The notes: generated from the sequence alone by a model not told the origin. 64,000 nt of DNA from Saprospiraceae bacterium (GCA_020630955.1 JAHDIE010000006.1:12502-76501); one strand, 5' to 3'. Shown: positions 1-10,107, counted from the first letter of the stretch. Translations and numbers: made by a program.

Positions 1-95
1 CCTTTTTCATAATGCTTATCATACTTACCTGTAAATGGCATCTCTGTCCCTTTATGAATGATTACTCTTTCTTCTTCTGGATTTAACGGATTCAT
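1..95 (-). CDS. msrB: Peptide methionine (R)-S-oxide reductase MsrB, N-terminal fragment
   Basis: Reading leftwards from an ATG at 95-93, the frame stays open to the window edge and gives about 31 residues: an N-P-L-N-P-E-E-E-R start, then 'GTEMPFTGKYDKHYEKG'. The G-T-E-x-P-F-T-G-x-Y block is the hallmark N-terminus of MsrB, which reduces the R-epimer of methionine sulfoxide. The catalytic Cys domain lies outside the window. The ATG overlaps the msrA stop by one base (TAATG), so the two reductases should be translationally coupled. The call rests on this short block plus the msrA context. Confidence 0.85.
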   Translation of the reverse strand, partial: MNPLNPEEERVIIHKGTEMPFTGKYDKHYEK

Positions 96-628
96 TAATT
101 TGTCTTTAATAATTTTGAATATTTTATATGCAACTTTTTAAGCTTGGGTTCAATGATAATTTTACAATAAGGCTGGGCGCTATTCAGTTCATAATAATTG
201 TCATGATAAGCCTCTGCTGGATAAAATTTTTCTAATTTGGCAAGCTCTGTAATGATGGGATTTCTCCAAAAGCCAGAAGCAATTTCTTTGATATATTTTT
301 CTATTGAATGCTTTTCGGATTCATTTTTGTAAAAGATGATGGATCTGTATTGAGTGCCTACATCTTTTCCTTGTCTGTTTAAAGTAGTTGGATCATGAAA
401 AGTAAAAAACACTTGCAATAAAGTCTCAATTGAAATTTCTTCATCATTGTAGTTGATTTTAATTACCTCAGCATGTCCTGTAAGTCCATAACAAACTTCA
501 CGGTAACTAGGATTTTCAACTTGGCCTCCAGCATAGCCAGATTGAACTTTTTGCACTCCTTTCAATTTGTCAAATACTGCTTCCAAACACCAAAAACAAC
601 CACCTCCTAAAACAATTGAATAATCCAT
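95..628 (-). CDS. msrA: Peptide methionine (S)-S-oxide reductase MsrA
   Basis: A 177-residue protein of normal MsrA length. It reduces the S-epimer of methionine sulfoxide in proteins, using a catalytic Cys and thioredoxin recycling. The signature G-C-F-W-C is at residues 10-14 (Cys11 nucleophile). The GYAGG block is at 31-35, the GTQYRS block at 91-96, and a C-terminal 'AQPYC' (Cys155) is the likely resolving Cys. No signal peptide is visible, so it is probably cytoplasmic. It lies 35 bp after the alkaline phosphatase gene and overlaps msrB by one base, forming a repair pair. Confidence 0.97.
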   Translation of the reverse strand: MDYSIVLGGGCFWCLEAVFDKLKGVQKVQSGYAGGQVENPSYREVCYGLTGHAEVIKINYNDEEISIETLLQVFFTFHDPTTLNRQGKDVGTQYRSIIFYKNESEKHSIEKYIKEIASGFWRNPIITELAKLEKFYPAEAYHDNYYELNSAQPYCKIIIEPKLKKLHIKYSKLLKTN

Positions 629-663
629 ATTATTTAGACAAATTACGGTAGGACTTTGTTTTG

Positions 664-1797
664 TTATTCCTCAGATTGCAATAAAGCTTTCATTTTTTCG
701 AAGATTTCTGTGTTCTCATAGATTCCTTGGAAATTATTAGCTCCAGGACCATAAGCAAATACTGGCACCATAGTTCCACTATGTTTAGTGGTTGTAAATG
801 CTGCTTTCAAACTATCCATGGTTGAACCAGGTTGAATTGCCAATCCTCCTGTTTCATGATCAGCTGTGACAATAACCAAGGTGTTTCCATCTTTCTCTGC
901 AAAATCCAAAGCCATTCCTATCACCTTATCATATTCAATAAATTCCGAAACTACATAATCCAACAAATTAGCATGCCCGCCCCAATCAATTTGTGATCCT
1001 TCAATCATGACAAAAAATCCCTTATCCTTTGATTTTGCGTCAAGGTATTCTAATGCCATTTTGCTTGCTGGAATCAAATAGTCCCTTCCTCCAGACACAG
1101 GTATTGGATCTTTGTCTGCAGTTAGATAACCAAATTTTTTGTCCAAAGAAGGAGTCAATTCTTGAATATCCTGCTCCGCAAAGTGTGAAACATAGTATCC
1201 ATCATTTTCCAATTCAGAGATTAAATTCCGTTCGTCCTTTTCTCTTCGGTCAAAAAACTTTTTTCCTCCACCTACGAAAAAATCAACTCCTGATCCAATC
1301 ATATCAACAGCGATTTCTTCATAATTTCTTCTGCTTTTATTGCTTGAAAAAAAGCATGCTGGAGTGGCATGAACTATGGTAGAAGTTGCCACCAACCCTG
1401 TGGACATATTATTGTCCTGAGCATATTTCAAAATAGATTTTACAGGCATCGTATCCTTATCAACGGCAATAGCATTGTTGTATGTTTTTACGCCACATGA
1501 AAATGCTGTTGCTGACGCTGCAGAATCTGTAATTACATCATTGTCAGCATAAGTTTTTTGTAAGCCAATACATTTGAATCTTTCCAATTCTGAGCTATTG
1601 CCTTGACTATACATTCCTGCTGTAATTTGTGTCAATCCCATTCCATCTCCTATAAGAAGGATGATATTCTTTGGTTTTTGATTTTTTTTCAAAACCATTG
1701 GTGGAGCGGAGGGAGCGGTGGATACAACTGTTTTTTGAGAATCACAAGAAACTCCAAAAACGATGATAAGCAGTGCTAATAAAATATTGTAGTTCAT
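664..1797 (-). CDS. Alkaline phosphatase lipoprotein, PhoA family
   Basis: A 377-residue phosphomonoesterase of the PhoA superfamily. An N-terminal hydrophobic stretch ends in a lipobox-like V-S-C (Cys18), so the enzyme is probably a lipoprotein facing the periplasm or cell surface. Metal and catalytic motifs match E. coli PhoA: GDGMG at 50-54 (Asp51), TDSAASATA at 90-98 with the predicted phosphorylated Ser92, then TADHETGG, and a C-terminal HSG followed by PVFAYGPG. It is shorter than E. coli PhoA (471 residues) and lacks the crown insertions. It starts 4 bp after the dprA stop, so it belongs to the same transcription unit. No phosphate-regulation site is recognised. Confidence 0.93.
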   Translation of the reverse strand: MNYNILLALLIIVFGVSCDSQKTVVSTAPSAPPMVLKKNQKPKNIILLIGDGMGLTQITAGMYSQGNSSELERFKCIGLQKTYADNDVITDSAASATAFSCGVKTYNNAIAVDKDTMPVKSILKYAQDNNMSTGLVATSTIVHATPACFFSSNKSRRNYEEIAVDMIGSGVDFFVGGGKKFFDRREKDERNLISELENDGYYVSHFAEQDIQELTPSLDKKFGYLTADKDPIPVSGGRDYLIPASKMALEYLDAKSKDKGFFVMIEGSQIDWGGHANLLDYVVSEFIEYDKVIGMALDFAEKDGNTLVIVTADHETGGLAIQPGSTMDSLKAAFTTTKHSGTMVPVFAYGPGANNFQGIYENTEIFEKMKALLQSEE

Positions 1798-1801
1798 TCG
1801 A

Positions 1802-2896
1802 TTAGTTTAAGGTATAGCATTTTCCTGGTAATGAGCGGATTATGCCTCTGAATTCCAAACTTAACAATAAAGGAGATAAGGAAGAAATTGGAAGGTTTAA
1901 TTCCTGATGTATTTTATCTAAATGCACCCCTTTGGGGTTTGTCAATAGATCAACAACAGATTGTTCTTGTGTATTTAATGCGATTAATGGCAAACTCATT
2001 TGAATATCACTTTTTTTGTCCCATCCCATCATATAAGACAAGTCGGCTGCCGATTCTAATAGATTTGCTTGATGTTGTTTAATCAATCTATTACATCCTA
2101 CTGATTTTGAATCAATATTTCTTCCTGGTATCGCAAAGACATCTTTGTTATATTGATTGGCCAGATCTGCAGTGATCATCGATCCTCCAACTTTTCCTGA
2201 CTCTACAACAATGAGAGCATCAGATAGGGCTGCAATCAATCTATTTCGCATTGGAAAATGCTCCCTATCTGGTTTTATCTGGTAACAAAATTCAGTCATA
2301 ACGCCACCTTCTTTCATCATATCATTGGCCAATTTTCTATTTGCTGCAGGATAGATTTTTTCAAATCCACCGCCCATGATCCCATAGGTAGGTATCTGTT
2401 GATTTATAGAGCTACGATGTGCAATGGCATCTATTCCATGAGCAAGGCCACTAACTACAATTACATTGTATGCCTTTAGATCCTCAATCAACTTCTCGAC
2501 CATTTGTATTCCATAGCTGCTTGGCGATCTTGTACCAACGATACCTACCGTTCTTTTGACATTGAACTCATTTTTACCTTGGCTGAACAAAAGAATAGGG
2601 GAATCAGGAATATGCTTGAGTCTGTTTGGGTAGGCCTCATCCAAATAAAAAAGCAAATTAATTTTATGCTTTTCAATTAGTGACAATTCTTTTTCAGCTT
2701 CCGCAAATATGGATTCTTCTTCAAAAGCCTTTGCTACACTTGGACCAATGCCATCAAGCTCTAAAAGCTCCTTCTTTTTCGCTTTAAAAATATACTCAGC
2801 AGATCCGAAGTGATTGATCAATAATTTGGCCGTTACTGGTCCCACTCCATCGACTTTTGTCAATGCGATACGGTATACATCCTTTTGAAATTTCAT
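1802..2896 (-). CDS. dprA: DNA-processing protein DprA/Smf
   Basis: A 364-residue protein that in other bacteria binds incoming single-stranded DNA during transformation and loads RecA. Three parts are visible: an N-terminal helix-hairpin-helix region (about 10-60), the Rossmann-like DprA domain with GTRSPS at 121-126, SGLAHGID at 149-156, YPAANR near 182 and FPMRNRLIAALS at 214-225, and a C-terminal winged-helix domain from about 305. The ATG overlaps the stop of the upstream membrane gene (TAATG). No other competence gene is in the window. The family is clear; a role in transformation here is inference. Confidence 0.96.
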   Translation of the reverse strand: MKFQKDVYRIALTKVDGVGPVTAKLLINHFGSAEYIFKAKKKELLELDGIGPSVAKAFEEESIFAEAEKELSLIEKHKINLLFYLDEAYPNRLKHIPDSPILLFSQGKNEFNVKRTVGIVGTRSPSSYGIQMVEKLIEDLKAYNVIVVSGLAHGIDAIAHRSSINQQIPTYGIMGGGFEKIYPAANRKLANDMMKEGGVMTEFCYQIKPDREHFPMRNRLIAALSDALIVVESGKVGGSMITADLANQYNKDVFAIPGRNIDSKSVGCNRLIKQHQANLLESAADLSYMMGWDKKSDIQMSLPLIALNTQEQSVVDLLTNPKGVHLDKIHQELNLPISSLSPLLLSLEFRGIIRSLPGKCYTLN

Positions 2897-4764
2897 TACC
2901 TGTACTCTTGAGCTTTTTGAGGATTTCCAGCCGCAGTATAAACATCGTACAAGGCTTTTTTAATTTTTGGATTTGAATTATCAAGACTGTAACCAAAATT
3001 CAAATAATGAACAGCCCAATTATATTGCCTCTTCTTTTTAAATAATATGTTATAACCAAAGTCGTAATAGAAATTAATCATTTGGTTTGCATCTGCTCTC
3101 CCATTGAGGTATTCACAGTATTGGGTTAAGAATCCAATCTGAGGCTGAACTTCTCCAACTTCTTTAAAAGTTTGTAAAAGAGCTGCAAGATCGCCATTCA
3201 TTTTATAAAGTTCTGCTTCGATTCCCGCCTTCATAAGATTTCCATTGCTGTAAGTTGGGTAAACTTCCAAGGCCTTGTCTGCATATATCTTTGCTTCACT
3301 TAATAAGGCTAATTTTTGTTCACGTTCCGTCTCCTCATTGTACTGATTAAACAAGGCAGTTGCCATAAAAGAATTGGCTCTTGCACTTTGTTTTGAAACT
3401 TTAACAGCTGCTTTATTTAAACTTAACGCTGATTCCCAAACCGGAACCCTAGATATTGTTTTAGCACCATATGTCAATAAAATTGCAGCGGCTAATCCAT
3501 ACATAATTTTTGGGTTCCATCTTTCAGATCCCTTGGTGAGGAGATATGCAATGATCATGCATATACCCATACTAGAAATGAAGATGAATCTCTCGTTCAT
3601 AAAAGTACCAACTCCAACCACAATATTTGAAACAATAGAAATTGTGATGATATAAAACCAAATCCCAAAGCTTATCAACTTATTTTTCTTAAATGCTAGA
3701 ATACTATATACAAACAATACTAAGTGAATAATGATTGCCATAATTACCTTCCAATGCCCAAACCCAACTTTTGGAATATGATATGGATAATAATCATGGG
3801 TCAAAGGATGAGGAATAAAACTCAAGCGAAGATACTCGTACATTGTATAACTTATCGAACCAAATTTTTCTGTACCTGTCATGCCATAAAATGGATTGTT
3901 CATAATATCGGTAATTTCTTTACCTCCTACTATATATCCGATAATTTTATACCTGGTAAACAAATAGACACAAGAAAGCAGAAATAATATTCCAAGGACT
4001 GGATATATTCTAGATTTTGGACCCTGTGAAAACATCCACATAGCAAGTGGGATTACCGCCAAAAATGTAATGACATTTTCTTTTGAAAATAATCCAAACA
4101 AGAAAAATAAACCAGCAAGCATTAATTGAACTTTATTCCCAGTATTTCCAAATTTTAAACAATGCCGTAATGTGAGTAGAGCAAATATCATAGCCATCAA
4201 TTCATCTCTCCCCTTTATATTTGCAACAGCTTCAGTATGGACAGGGTGAACCAAATAGATCATTGCTGTTAAAAATGCGATAGACCACCACCATTTATTA
4301 CCACCTCCCGTCATCTGACCCATAATCAGAAATACAAGCCAAGCACAGATTCCATACAAAAGAATATTAATTGAATGGGCTACCTTGGGGTTGAGTCCCA
4401 CGAATTGATGTTCGATTGCAAAGCTTACCAAAGACAAAGGTCTATATCTTCCTCCTTCTACTAAATCTTTCTGCTCTCCGAAATAACCTTGAAAGGTTTC
4501 TTTGGTTAAAATATCCTTTATTCCAGCAAAACCCTTTGTCGTAAATTGATTTTCTGAGAATACTATTTTATCATCCAATACATAACCATATGGTATGCAT
4601 TGGAAATAAAGAACGAATGCCAAGCCGATAAAAAGCAAAGGAATCCATCCGGGTGCTTTAAAAGGCAATAAAGTACTTGTCTTCTTAGTTTCTTTTATTG
4701 GTTTGACCTCCAACTGAGCGTTATTTTTCTTTTTAGAAACTGACTTTTTCTTTTTTGCGCACAT
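2896..4764 (-). CDS. Polytopic membrane protein with C-terminal TPR region, TMTC / GT-C glycosyltransferase-like
   Basis: A 622-residue protein with a very basic 40-residue N-terminus, about ten hydrophobic segments (roughly 40-450) and a soluble C-terminal helical part (about 465-622) that reads as TPR repeats. The arrangement, an early loop with 'YVLDD', an 'RYRPLS' motif and 'HPVHTEAVANIKGRDEL', resembles TMTC-type protein O-mannosyltransferases of the GT-C fold. The DD in the first loop would be the acidic catalytic or metal-binding element of that fold. Substrate and activity are unknown. It is the first gene of a run with dprA, the phosphatase and msrAB, which does not suggest a shared pathway. 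Confidence 0.75.
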   Translation of the reverse strand: MCAKKKKSVSKKKNNAQLEVKPIKETKKTSTLLPFKAPGWIPLLFIGLAFVLYFQCIPYGYVLDDKIVFSENQFTTKGFAGIKDILTKETFQGYFGEQKDLVEGGRYRPLSLVSFAIEHQFVGLNPKVAHSINILLYGICAWLVFLIMGQMTGGGNKWWWSIAFLTAMIYLVHPVHTEAVANIKGRDELMAMIFALLTLRHCLKFGNTGNKVQLMLAGLFFLFGLFSKENVITFLAVIPLAMWMFSQGPKSRIYPVLGILFLLSCVYLFTRYKIIGYIVGGKEITDIMNNPFYGMTGTEKFGSISYTMYEYLRLSFIPHPLTHDYYPYHIPKVGFGHWKVIMAIIIHLVLFVYSILAFKKNKLISFGIWFYIITISIVSNIVVGVGTFMNERFIFISSMGICMIIAYLLTKGSERWNPKIMYGLAAAILLTYGAKTISRVPVWESALSLNKAAVKVSKQSARANSFMATALFNQYNEETEREQKLALLSEAKIYADKALEVYPTYSNGNLMKAGIEAELYKMNGDLAALLQTFKEVGEVQPQIGFLTQYCEYLNGRADANQMINFYYDFGYNILFKKKRQYNWAVHYLNFGYSLDNSNPKIKKALYDVYTAAGNPQKAQEYR

Positions 4765-4835
4765 AGGCCTGTGTTTTCATCTATTGCAAATATTTAAATT
4801 TTTATAATATTTTTACGTCTAATTGACAAAAGCTT

Positions 4836-5501
4836 ATGAGAATATTCGTAATTATCTTACTCTTTGGTATCTACAATCCGCTTTCAGCACAATTTAATAT
4901 TTCAGTTGGCTATAGTCTTGGATACACACAAGCCAAGCAGACCAACAATTTGGTTTATGATTATAACAAAGTATTTAGAGATTCAATCATATTTGGAAAC
5001 CCAATGGAAGAATTGCATTTTCTCCATGGACTGACCGTTGGTTTAAGATGGAAATATGATCGATTTTCCTTAGAAGTCAATTGGGAAAATCTCAATCGAA
5101 CTAGAGAGGCTTTAGGCGAAGATGATCAAGATCAATTGTTTCAAAAAACAATATTCTACGCTGTAAACAATTACTCAGCCTCATTAGAATCTATACTTGG
5201 AAATTTTGGTTTTGGAATAGCGGCTGGACTTCGGAATTTTCAAATTAAAGAACAAATTGCAAGTACGGATGACAAAAGATCCTTTCTTCAAAATAATCAG
5301 TATTTCATCAAGCCATTTATTAGTTTAAACCTTATTGGAGGTGAAAAAGTTGGACTTTCTATTAAGCCTTATATTAGCATTCCTCTTAATAATATTGGAC
5401 TAAATCCTCTTTCAGAAGAATTGGATCTTATTCCATCGGATAAAAGCGAGCGTCTAATGATGGGTGGAATAAGTTTTATATTTTATAATGGCAATCAATA
5501 A
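4836..5501 (+). CDS. Small outer-membrane beta-barrel-like protein, function unknown
   Basis: A 221-residue protein with a clear signal peptide (cleavage expected after L-S-A-Q, about residue 18). It is followed by alternating hydrophobic/polar strands rich in Gly, Tyr and Phe, such as 'ISVGYSLGYTQ', 'GLTVGLRWKYDRFSLEVNW' and 'FGFGIAAGLRNF'. This is typical of 8-10-strand porin-like barrels. No family motif is recognised. It is transcribed divergently from the TMTC-like gene and converges on the PBP1A gene, 8 bp away. Confidence 0.7.
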   Translation: MRIFVIILLFGIYNPLSAQFNISVGYSLGYTQAKQTNNLVYDYNKVFRDSIIFGNPMEELHFLHGLTVGLRWKYDRFSLEVNWENLNRTREALGEDDQDQLFQKTIFYAVNNYSASLESILGNFGFGIAAGLRNFQIKEQIASTDDKRSFLQNNQYFIKPFISLNLIGGEKVGLSIKPYISIPLNNIGLNPLSEELDLIPSDKSERLMMGGISFIFYNGNQ

Positions 5502-5509
5502 TTGGTTAA

Positions 5510-7891
5510 TCAACGTCTTTTATTTTTTTTACGCTTTTTCTTCAAATCATCCAATATCTCTATAAGTTTTCGTTTCTCAATTGTAATATCATCGATCCTT
5601 CTCCGCTTATTCTCTCTATTTGATCTTCCCGATGATCTTCTTTGCTCTCTTTCCGAGAAGAAAATATCTTCAATAGCTTCTATCAAGTCTTCATCATCTT
5701 CAATTTTAGGTCCATACAAGCATTCTTCCAATTCTCCAAGATTAGCATAATCATTTGCCTTGAGCATATTTTTGTAATCCGCATACTCAAACAATGCTCC
5801 TACAAGTGGCAATGCAGTATTGCTGCCTGCTCCCATAGATAAGTTTTTAAAATGTATTCTTCGATCTTCTGTACCCACCCAGGCACCAATTACCAAATCA
5901 GGAGTATAGCCAATATACCATCCATCCGATTGATTCTGAGTAGTTCCAGTCTTACCAGAAATCGGTTTTGAAATATCGTATACATTATACAATCTCCTTC
6001 CTGTACCTGATATATTGACTTGGTGGAGGATATTGTTTAGCTTCTCTACATTTTCAGGTTCGGCAACCTCCTCTGTTTCTTGATATTCTTCAGCCTCATA
6101 CACCAATTCACCATCAGCTGTTTCAATTTTGGTAATAGAACGTATGGTTGGCTTTCTCCCTTCATTGGCCAGACAAGCATAGACTTGAACCATTTCGTAA
6201 AGTGAAATATCAGAAGTACCCAAAACCAAGGAAGGAACTTCAGCTAATTTGTTTTCAATACCCATTTTTTTTGCTTGAGCAACAATAGATGGTATTCCTG
6301 CCTCAAACAATACCTGGACAGAAACAGTATTGACAGAATTAATTAAAGCCTGTATCATGGTCAATTCTCCACCATACTCCCCACTGGAGTTTTTGGGCGT
6401 CCAGTCTTTATAACTTGTATAAGTTCTCAATTCATTTGGGTAGGAGTTACATGGATCCGCACCTTTTTCCAAAGCTGTAAGATAGACGATAGGCTTAAAT
6501 GTAGAACCAACTTGTCGAGGCTCAGTGATACGATCATATTGAAAGCGAGAATAATCATTACCACCGACCCAAACTTTGATAAATCCAGTTGCAGGCTCAA
6601 CAGCTAAAATTCCAGTATGTAATAAACTTAAATAATGCTTTATTGAATCTATTCTCGTACCTTTCTTGCTTTCATATCCCTTCCATGTCCAATATTCTCT
6701 TTCTTCAGGAGTTGTAAATTCCGTCAATATATCCTTACTCTTAAAACCTTTTGACTTCAAGGATTTATACAAAGGATGTTTCTTAAGTTGATCATCAATG
6801 ATCCTAGTATCTTTTCCAAATTTCTTTCCAGTCTCCCAACTTTTATCAAACTGGTTCTGCAATTGATGCATGTGTTTTTGCATATTCTTTTCTGCAGCAA
6901 GTTGGAGATCTAGATCCAAAGAAGTATAAACCCTTAAGCCATCTTTATATATATCATATTTGGAGCCATCTGGTTTACTCATAGATCTTGTAAGCTCAGT
7001 AAATTCTTTTTTTACATGATTTTTATAATATCGTGCAAACTCATTTTTCTGAACTGATTTTTGATAATCAAGTACCAAAGGCATTTGAGAAAGTTGTTCT
7101 CTGGTAGTTTTTGCCAGAAATTCATACTTTTCCATTTGGGCTAGGACAACATTCCTTCGCAATCTTGCTCTTTCAGGATTTCTTCGAGGACTATAATAGC
7201 TTGGTGCTTTTAAAATGCCAACCAAGGTAGCAGCCTCTTCCAACAACAAGTTTTTTGATGACTTATTAAAAAATCTATTCGATGCTGTTTCAAGTCCAAA
7301 AGCTCTTTCACCAAAAGAAACGGTATTGGTGTATAATAAAAGAATTTCATCCTTAGAATATAATCTTTCCATTTTCCGTGCTATGATCATTTCACGAAAC
7401 TTATTAAGAACAGATGAAAACAAGGCGAATCGTTCTCTTGGAAATACATTTTTTACGACTTGTTGGGTTAGTGTACTTCCACCTCCACTTGATTTATTTC
7501 TAAGCAATATTGATTTTACCATTACACGCATTAGAGATCGGAAATCAACACCCTTATGGTTTCTAAATCTCACATCTTCCGTTGCTATCAAAGCATCAAC
7601 AAAATATGGATTCAAGTCCTTCTGCTCCAAATTTGTTCTATTCTCAATGAAATATTTTGCGATCAGCGATTGGTCACTTGAATACAATTCAGAGGCCTCT
7701 GGGTTTTCAATAGCAATGAGATCAGCTTTGGAAGGAAGATCTGTGACCCATTCAAACCTGACAAGTAAGAACAATGTCAGCAGCAAAAATACAGGGAACA
7801 AGATTGCTCCAAGTGCAATCCGTTTGATTAATTGCTTATTTTCTAAAATGAATTTTTTAAGCTCCAAGTTTTTCCAATTGCCTATTGTCAT
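5510..7891 (-). CDS. Bifunctional penicillin-binding protein 1A (class A PBP)
   Basis: A 793-residue class A PBP that polymerises glycan strands and cross-links peptides at the outer face of the inner membrane. It has a short cytoplasmic N-terminus and one membrane anchor (about 24-46). The GT51 glycosyltransferase domain carries catalytic Glu105 in TEDVRF and GGGSTLTQQ at 136-144. The transpeptidase domain has all three motifs: S463-T-F-K466, S519-V-N521 and K647-T-G649. The C-terminal 60 residues are strongly charged, acidic then Lys/Arg-rich, and probably disordered. It is monocistronic, convergent with the small barrel gene and divergent from the acyltransferase. Confidence 0.96.
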   Translation of the reverse strand: MTIGNWKNLELKKFILENKQLIKRIALGAILFPVFLLLTLFLLVRFEWVTDLPSKADLIAIENPEASELYSSDQSLIAKYFIENRTNLEQKDLNPYFVDALIATEDVRFRNHKGVDFRSLMRVMVKSILLRNKSSGGGSTLTQQVVKNVFPRERFALFSSVLNKFREMIIARKMERLYSKDEILLLYTNTVSFGERAFGLETASNRFFNKSSKNLLLEEAATLVGILKAPSYYSPRRNPERARLRRNVVLAQMEKYEFLAKTTREQLSQMPLVLDYQKSVQKNEFARYYKNHVKKEFTELTRSMSKPDGSKYDIYKDGLRVYTSLDLDLQLAAEKNMQKHMHQLQNQFDKSWETGKKFGKDTRIIDDQLKKHPLYKSLKSKGFKSKDILTEFTTPEEREYWTWKGYESKKGTRIDSIKHYLSLLHTGILAVEPATGFIKVWVGGNDYSRFQYDRITEPRQVGSTFKPIVYLTALEKGADPCNSYPNELRTYTSYKDWTPKNSSGEYGGELTMIQALINSVNTVSVQVLFEAGIPSIVAQAKKMGIENKLAEVPSLVLGTSDISLYEMVQVYACLANEGRKPTIRSITKIETADGELVYEAEEYQETEEVAEPENVEKLNNILHQVNISGTGRRLYNVYDISKPISGKTGTTQNQSDGWYIGYTPDLVIGAWVGTEDRRIHFKNLSMGAGSNTALPLVGALFEYADYKNMLKANDYANLGELEECLYGPKIEDDEDLIEAIEDIFFSEREQRRSSGRSNRENKRRRIDDITIEKRKLIEILDDLKKKRKKNKRR

Positions 7892-8005
7892 CTAATAACG
7901 CATATAATAAGGCCATTTGATATATAAAACAAAAAAATATTCTCCTAAGATGATTTTCCACAAGAAATCATTTAAGAAACTAAGAATTGTATTTACTTTG
8001 CTTCT

Positions 8006-9043
8006 GTGTTAAAGAGATTTATGTATATTTTTTGGCGACTTGTAGCCAAACTTAATGTCATCCTATATTTTGGGAAGATTGAAATCAATGGTGAAGAAAA
8101 TATTCCTAAAGGAGATGCTCCGTTCATCTATGCAGTAAATCATCAAGCTGCTTTTATGGATGCGGTGATTTTAGGCACACTGTCTCCATTTCCAGTTTAT
8201 TATTTGACGAGATCTGACGTATTCAAACCAGCAACACAATGGATACTATCTTCCTTTAATATGATTCCTATATATAGGATACGTGACGGTTTCTCTTCCT
8301 TGACCAAAAATGAAGCAATATTTGAAACCATTAAAGATCTTTTGTTACAGGACAAAAGAATCTTAATTTTTCCGGAAGGTAATCATCATCACACGCATTA
8401 TCTGAGAACAGTTTCCAAAGGAGTCTCAAGAATCGCCTTTAATTCCCAATTGGTTAATGAAAAAGACATCACTGTAGTACCTGTTGGATTAAATTATTTT
8501 AGTCACACCCGATCAAGTAGAAAATTGATCTTAAACTATGGCAAGCCCATCAGGGTAAGAGATTATATGCCTAATGAAGGCAATCCAGGACCGAGGGATC
8601 TCAATCAGTTTAGAGTTACCGTGTCTGAGGCAATTAAAGAAAATCTTGTTCTCCCGACAGACGAAGATTATGATAATAGAAAAAACGTATTCGATAGAAA
8701 AAACGAAAAGCTTTCATTTCAAGAAATTAGAAAATTAGCAAATAGCGGAAGCCAATTTGAAAAACCTTCTCATTCAGGCTTTGCGAAAATTATTTCTTGG
8801 ATACTTTTGATTCCAAACTTACCCGCTTTTCTTTTTTATTACTGGGTAGAAAAAAATAAAATAAGTCAGATTGCATTTATCTCAAGCATCAAACTAGCCT
8901 TTGGTATGTTTATATTTCCAATTTGGCTTCTTACTTCCTTTCTTATTACTGCATTTATCTGTAATTGGTCGATCGCTTGGATGGTTTTCGCTGTTCAGCT
9001 ATTTTCATTTCTTATCAGAAGATATATTGTAAGATATGCTTAG
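8006..9043 (+). CDS. PlsC-family acyltransferase with C-terminal membrane helices
   Basis: A 345-residue protein of the lysophospholipid acyltransferase (LPLAT/PlsC) family, which transfers an acyl chain to a lipid hydroxyl at the membrane. It has N-H-Q-A-A-F-M-D at 45-52 (His46 and Asp52, spaced HX5D rather than the classical HX4D) and the phosphate-binding F-P-E-G at 122-125. Three hydrophobic helices follow after residue about 260. The start is either the GTG used here or an in-frame ATG at 8021 that drops five residues. It converges (5 bp) on the long-chain-base operon, so it may act on the same lipids, but that is inference; substrate unknown. Confidence 0.88.
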   Translation: MLKRFMYIFWRLVAKLNVILYFGKIEINGEENIPKGDAPFIYAVNHQAAFMDAVILGTLSPFPVYYLTRSDVFKPATQWILSSFNMIPIYRIRDGFSSLTKNEAIFETIKDLLLQDKRILIFPEGNHHHTHYLRTVSKGVSRIAFNSQLVNEKDITVVPVGLNYFSHTRSSRKLILNYGKPIRVRDYMPNEGNPGPRDLNQFRVTVSEAIKENLVLPTDEDYDNRKNVFDRKNEKLSFQEIRKLANSGSQFEKPSHSGFAKIISWILLIPNLPAFLFYYWVEKNKISQIAFISSIKLAFGMFIFPIWLLTSFLITAFICNWSIAWMVFAVQLFSFLIRRYIVRYA

Positions 9044-9048
9044 GCAAA

Positions 9049-10101
9049 TTAGTTTCTGACCCGAGAAAGTCCCATTGCTTTCAGCATCCATCTTGGCAAC
9101 GATTTCCCAGCTGGTCTTTTTTTCAAATCCAAATACCAATTTATCTTTTTTAAAATAGGCACTTTATGTGTTTCCACAAATTCTATGAGTGCTCCATCTG
9201 GATCTTCAATATAGGCAAAGTGGCCAGCTGCTTCTCCCATATCAAAATCTCCGCTATCTACTGTAAAAGGGCAATTGGCTTGTTTACATTTTTCACGTAA
9301 GGCATCCATACCGACTATATCAAAACATAAATGGATATAACCCAAATCACCCCACATTCTATCTTTGAAAATCTTGTTTGTTTCCTTATTAATTGCCTGA
9401 ACCAATTCTATCTCCCCAGATCCTAATAGTTTGCTAAAAGGACCTACTCTTTCCTTTGAATGCCTGAGCAATACCCGTCTAAATTCCTGATTTGATCCAT
9501 CTAAATAGGCAAAATCATCATATTTACCTTGAGTATCGTAGACTACCACATCAAAACCCAAAATATTCTTATAAAAATCCTTTGATCGATCTATATTACT
9601 TACACCAATCACAGCACCATAGACACCTCCACTATGAGAAATTCCTTTTCCAAACCAGTTATTTGATTCAACCACTTCGATGGGGTTACCAAAAGGGTCA
9701 TACAAATAAAAATGATCCTTACCCTCAGGGGTTTTTGCAATTTCTGAAACCTTGTTGTTATTCGAAAGCGCCTGATGAGATTTTGCAATATTAGGAGACT
9801 TAAACTTGGCAGCAAAGATTCCAAGATCACCTAATTTTACATCAAATTTTGCAGCTTGGCCTACTCTAGAAGTGTATTGCCAAATCTCTGCTCCTCCACC
9901 ACCCATCATATTAAGTGCAAGGATTGCGTGTCTGCTCCTTGGCTGACCTTCCGTATATGGCAACATCAATGCGGCTTCCGCAGCCTCGTCAAATACTGGA
10001 AGATCCATTCCAAGATTCTTTCGATACCATTCCCATGTATCATACACAGAAGTATTTCCAATCCCAATTTGTTGAATCCCTGAAATTAACGGTTCTGACA
10101 T
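9049..10101 (-). CDS. Two-module VOC (glyoxalase/dioxygenase) superfamily protein
   Basis: A 350-residue soluble protein with two vicinal-oxygen-chelate modules (about 5-145 and 155-320), the architecture of type I extradiol dioxygenases, HPPD and two-domain lyases. 'GIQQIGIGNTSVYDTWEWYRKN' style openings and 'DPFGNPIEVVE' / 'DPDGALIEFVET' endings mark the two modules. The His/Glu pattern for one metal site is plausible (H in 'YIHLCFD', E in 'IEFVET'), but the substrate cannot be read. It is the last gene of the operon, 6 bp after the alpha-oxoamine synthase, so it may oxidise or rearrange a long-chain-base or lipid intermediate. That is inference from position only. Confidence 0.8.
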   Translation of the reverse strand: MSEPLISGIQQIGIGNTSVYDTWEWYRKNLGMDLPVFDEAAEAALMLPYTEGQPRSRHAILALNMMGGGGAEIWQYTSRVGQAAKFDVKLGDLGIFAAKFKSPNIAKSHQALSNNNKVSEIAKTPEGKDHFYLYDPFGNPIEVVESNNWFGKGISHSGGVYGAVIGVSNIDRSKDFYKNILGFDVVVYDTQGKYDDFAYLDGSNQEFRRVLLRHSKERVGPFSKLLGSGEIELVQAINKETNKIFKDRMWGDLGYIHLCFDIVGMDALREKCKQANCPFTVDSGDFDMGEAAGHFAYIEDPDGALIEFVETHKVPILKKINWYLDLKKRPAGKSLPRWMLKAMGLSRVRN

Positions 10102-10107
10102 AGTAGC